Below, one piece after another: positions 21,714 to 23,429 of a stretch of 23,429 nt of DNA; within the stretch, counting starts at the first letter, position 1, and every line of letters begins with the position of its first letter. Origin of the DNA: CAYWMD01 sp964458575. Lineage in GTDB: Bacteria > Verrucomicrobiota > Verrucomicrobiia > Limisphaerales > JADLHS01. The stretch is taken from positions 1 to 23,429 of the forward strand of contig CAYWMD010000084.1 of NCBI GenBank assembly GCA_964458575.1. Direction: 5' to 3'. The notes beneath the pieces were generated by a model, which saw only the letters and a program-made list of their open reading frames with translations, had not been told where the DNA came from and searched no databases. Position numbers and translations under genes: made by a program.

Positions 21714-22376
21714 GTGGATTTCGCCAAAGCCAAATCCATCTTCGCCGAAGCGGCTGCGCTCACGTCGGTTGCCGAACGGGCGGCTCATCTTGAGGCCGTG
21801 TGCGGCGGTGACCGCGAGTTGCGCCAGCAAATCGAGAGCTGGCTGGCCGCGCAAGAACAGTTGGGGAATTTTCTCCAGCCGCTCAATTCACCGCCAGCGG
21901 AGGCAGACGCGAAAGTAATTGGCACGCGCATCGGCCCGTATCGCGTTCTCGAAAAAATTGGTGAAGGCGGTTTTGGCATCGTTTATCTGGCGGAACAGGA
22001 ACAACCGGTTCGCCGCAAGGTCGCGCTTAAAATCATCAAGGCCGGCATGGATACCAAACAGGTGATTGCCCGCTTCGAAGCCGAGCGGCAGGCCCTGGCC
22101 ATGATGGACCATTCGCACATCGCCCGGGTGCTGGGTGCCGGTGAGACGGAGGCGGGCCGCCCCTACTTCGTGATGGAACTGGTCAAGGGCCAGCCGATCA
22201 CCGGATTCTGTGATCGGGAAAAGCTTTCCGTGCGGGCCCACGTACTTCAGCGATCCACAGTCGGGCTTGTCGGGAAATCGGCACTAGCGTGCGCGATTGC
22301 AGTAGGCCGACAGCCTCCTTTGAAATTGTGTGACGCTTGCCTCCAGGCTAGGCTGCTTGAATGTTCGATTCGTTAA
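21714..22376 (+). pseudogene. Ser/Thr protein kinase remnant, truncated before the catalytic loop
   Basis: The open frame encodes 220 residues. The first 60 match the kinase-leading helix seen in planctomycete and verrucomicrobial regulators (AKSIFAEAAALTSVAERAAHL...ELRQQIESWLAAQE). Then comes a protein kinase N-lobe: glycine loop IGEGGFGIVYLAE (82-94), VALK with Lys106, ERQALAMMDHSHIARVLGAGE and FVMELVKGQPITGFC. Homology stops near residue 172, and the rest is unrelated sequence ending inside ffh. The HRDLKP catalytic loop, DFG and the whole C-lobe are absent in all three frames, so it cannot be an active kinase. The GTG at 21714 is the only early start. The ORF's last 16 bases overlap the ffh start. 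A deletion that fused the fragment to the region before ffh is the simplest explanation. Confidence 0.75.
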
Positions 22377-23429
22377 GCGGCAAGCTCCAGAACGCCTTTC
22401 GCAACCTGCGCGGGCTCGGAAAAATCTCCGAGACCAACGTGGCCGACGCGCTGCGCGACGTGCGCATGGCGTTGCTGGAAGCCGACGTGAATTTCAAAGT
22501 CGCGCGCGATTTCATCGAGCGCGTCAAAACCAAGGCCATCGGCGTCGAGGTCATCCAAAGCGTCCAGCCCGGACAGCAAATCATCAAAATCATCGCTGAT
22601 GAACTCACGGAATTGCTCGGCTCGACAAATGCGGGTTTGAATCTCGGCGGCAATCCAACCTGCGTGCTCATGGTCGGCTTGCACGGCGCCGGCAAAACCA
22701 CGTCGTCCGGCAAACTCGCGCGGCTGATTCAGAAGCAGGGCCGGCAGCCGTTGCTCGTCGCCGCCGACGTTTATCGTCCCGCGGCGATGGACCAGTTGGA
22801 AACGCTCGGCAAACAGCTCGAGCTGCCCACGGTGGTGATGCGCGGCGAGAGGGATGTTTTGAAAATTGCCCGCGCGGCGCTCGACTTCGCTCGGGCGAAC
22901 AATCGCAACTTCCTCGTCTTCGACACGGCGGGCCGATTGCAGATTGACGAGCCGCTTGTTCAAGAACTTGTCCGGCTGCGCGATCTGGTGAAACCGCAGG
23001 AAATTCTCCTCGTGCTCGATGCCGCGACCGGCCAGGAAGCCGTCAACGTCGCGACGCATTTTGACCAGGCGCTCAGCATCACCGGCTGCATTCTTACCAA
23101 GCTCGATGGCGACGCGCGCGGCGGCGCGGCCCTCAGCATGAAGGCCGTGACGGGCAAACCCATCAAGTTCGCGGGTGTGGGTGAGAAGCTCGACGAGTTT
23201 GAGCCGTTTCATCCCGAGCGCATGGCTTCGCGCATTCTCGGCATGGGCGACGTCGTCAGCCTCGTGGAAAAGGCCGCCGAAGCGGTGGACCTCGAGGACG
23301 CCAAGAAGCTGGAAGAGAAGATGCGCCGGGGCGAGTTCACGCTGGAGGATTTTCTCGAACAACTGCGCCAGATGAAAAAGCTCGGCCCGTTGGAAAGCAT
23401 CGTGAAGATGCTGCCCGGCGGCGCGGAGG
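22361..23429 (+). CDS. ffh: Signal recognition particle GTPase Ffh, N-terminal and GTPase parts (runs off the edge)
   Basis: An uninterrupted frame of 356 codons from the ATG at 22361 starts MFDSLSGKLQNAFRNLRGLG, the typical Ffh N domain, with the ALLEADVNFKVARDFIE helix. The G domain has GLHGAGKTTSSGKLA (106-120, Lys112), DVYRPAAMDQL, DTAGRL (188-193), DAATGQEAV, TKLDGDARGGAALS (246-259) and GVGEKLDEFEPFHPERMASRILGMGD, which together distinguish Ffh from FtsY. The M domain, which binds SRP RNA and signal sequences, has begun (FTLEDFLEQLRQMKKLGPLE) but is cut by the window. Ffh targets nascent membrane proteins to the Sec translocon. The GLHG in place of the usual GLQG is noted. Promoter position is unclear, since the kinase remnant lies immediately upstream. 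Confidence 0.96.
   Translation, partial: MFDSLSGKLQNAFRNLRGLGKISETNVADALRDVRMALLEADVNFKVARDFIERVKTKAIGVEVIQSVQPGQQIIKIIADELTELLGSTNAGLNLGGNPTCVLMVGLHGAGKTTSSGKLARLIQKQGRQPLLVAADVYRPAAMDQLETLGKQLELPTVVMRGERDVLKIARAALDFARANNRNFLVFDTAGRLQIDEPLVQELVRLRDLVKPQEILLVLDAATGQEAVNVATHFDQALSITGCILTKLDGDARGGAALSMKAVTGKPIKFAGVGEKLDEFEPFHPERMASRILGMGDVVSLVEKAAEAVDLEDAKKLEEKMRRGEFTLEDFLEQLRQMKKLGPLESIVKMLPGGAE

Noticed and set aside
22319..22360. Promoter for ffh just upstream of its ATG
   Set aside because: TTGTGT and TAGGCT at 17-base spacing match consensus too poorly to report as a feature.
1..23429. CRISPR array, insertion sequence or prophage
   Set aside because: No regularly spaced direct repeats, transposase or integrase motifs, or phage structural genes were seen on either strand.

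Overview
The window is a high-GC bacterial chromosome segment with densely packed genes. Its gene content suggests a Verrucomicrobiota bacterium, perhaps near Pedosphaera/Limisphaerales. This is inference from several points: an L28 with an extended central loop, a secreted RCC1-type propeller with short 39-residue repeats, a planctomycete/verrucomicrobial-style Ser/Thr kinase N-terminus, a GH92 alpha-mannosidase, and radical SAM genes mixed with lipid-synthesis genes. No phage, IS element or CRISPR array was found.

Layout. The left edge (1-67, minus) is the first 22 codons of carB. Next come a small membrane protein with a HEAGH motif (168-704) and a large fusion of a sugar-nucleotidyltransferase to a GALK-like GHMP kinase (852-3473). 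rpmB (3539-3805, minus) ends in a clear terminator. A secreted seven-repeat RCC1-like protein (4015-5004) is followed by a very strong hairpin terminator. A DUF1015 protein (5173-6390) converges on a membrane-anchored GH92 glycosidase (6400-8787, minus). A CDF cation transporter (8889-9800), a RidA deaminase (9952-10335) and an alkyltransferase-like protein with PYWR in place of PCHR (10408-10878) follow.

From 10875 to 21024 lies what looks like one specialised lipid (fatty-acyl/polyene-like) locus. It holds a FabZ-like dehydratase, a short acyl-CoA/ACP synthetase, an unknown 250-residue protein, a small membrane protein, a GT2 glycosyltransferase, a secreted PepSY-like protein, and a tightly coupled six-gene operon. 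That operon encodes a BioB/HydE-like radical SAM enzyme, a B12-type radical SAM enzyme, a ketosynthase with an intact Cys-His-His set, a ketosynthase-like partner that has lost all three catalytic residues (chain-length-factor-like), a ketoreductase and an acyl carrier protein. The junctions overlap by 20, 4, 4 and 1 bases, so co-translation is likely. KS, CLF-like partner, KR, DH, ACP and acyl-activating enzyme are all present, but no enoyl reductase is seen. One reading is a chain that stays unsaturated and is then altered by the two radical SAM enzymes. This is the most likely undescribed system here.

The right end holds a 543-base stretch without a convincing gene, a tRNA-Tyr (minus) with its own UUCG-loop terminator, a Ser/Thr kinase remnant cut off before its catalytic loop, and the first 356 codons of ffh running off the edge.
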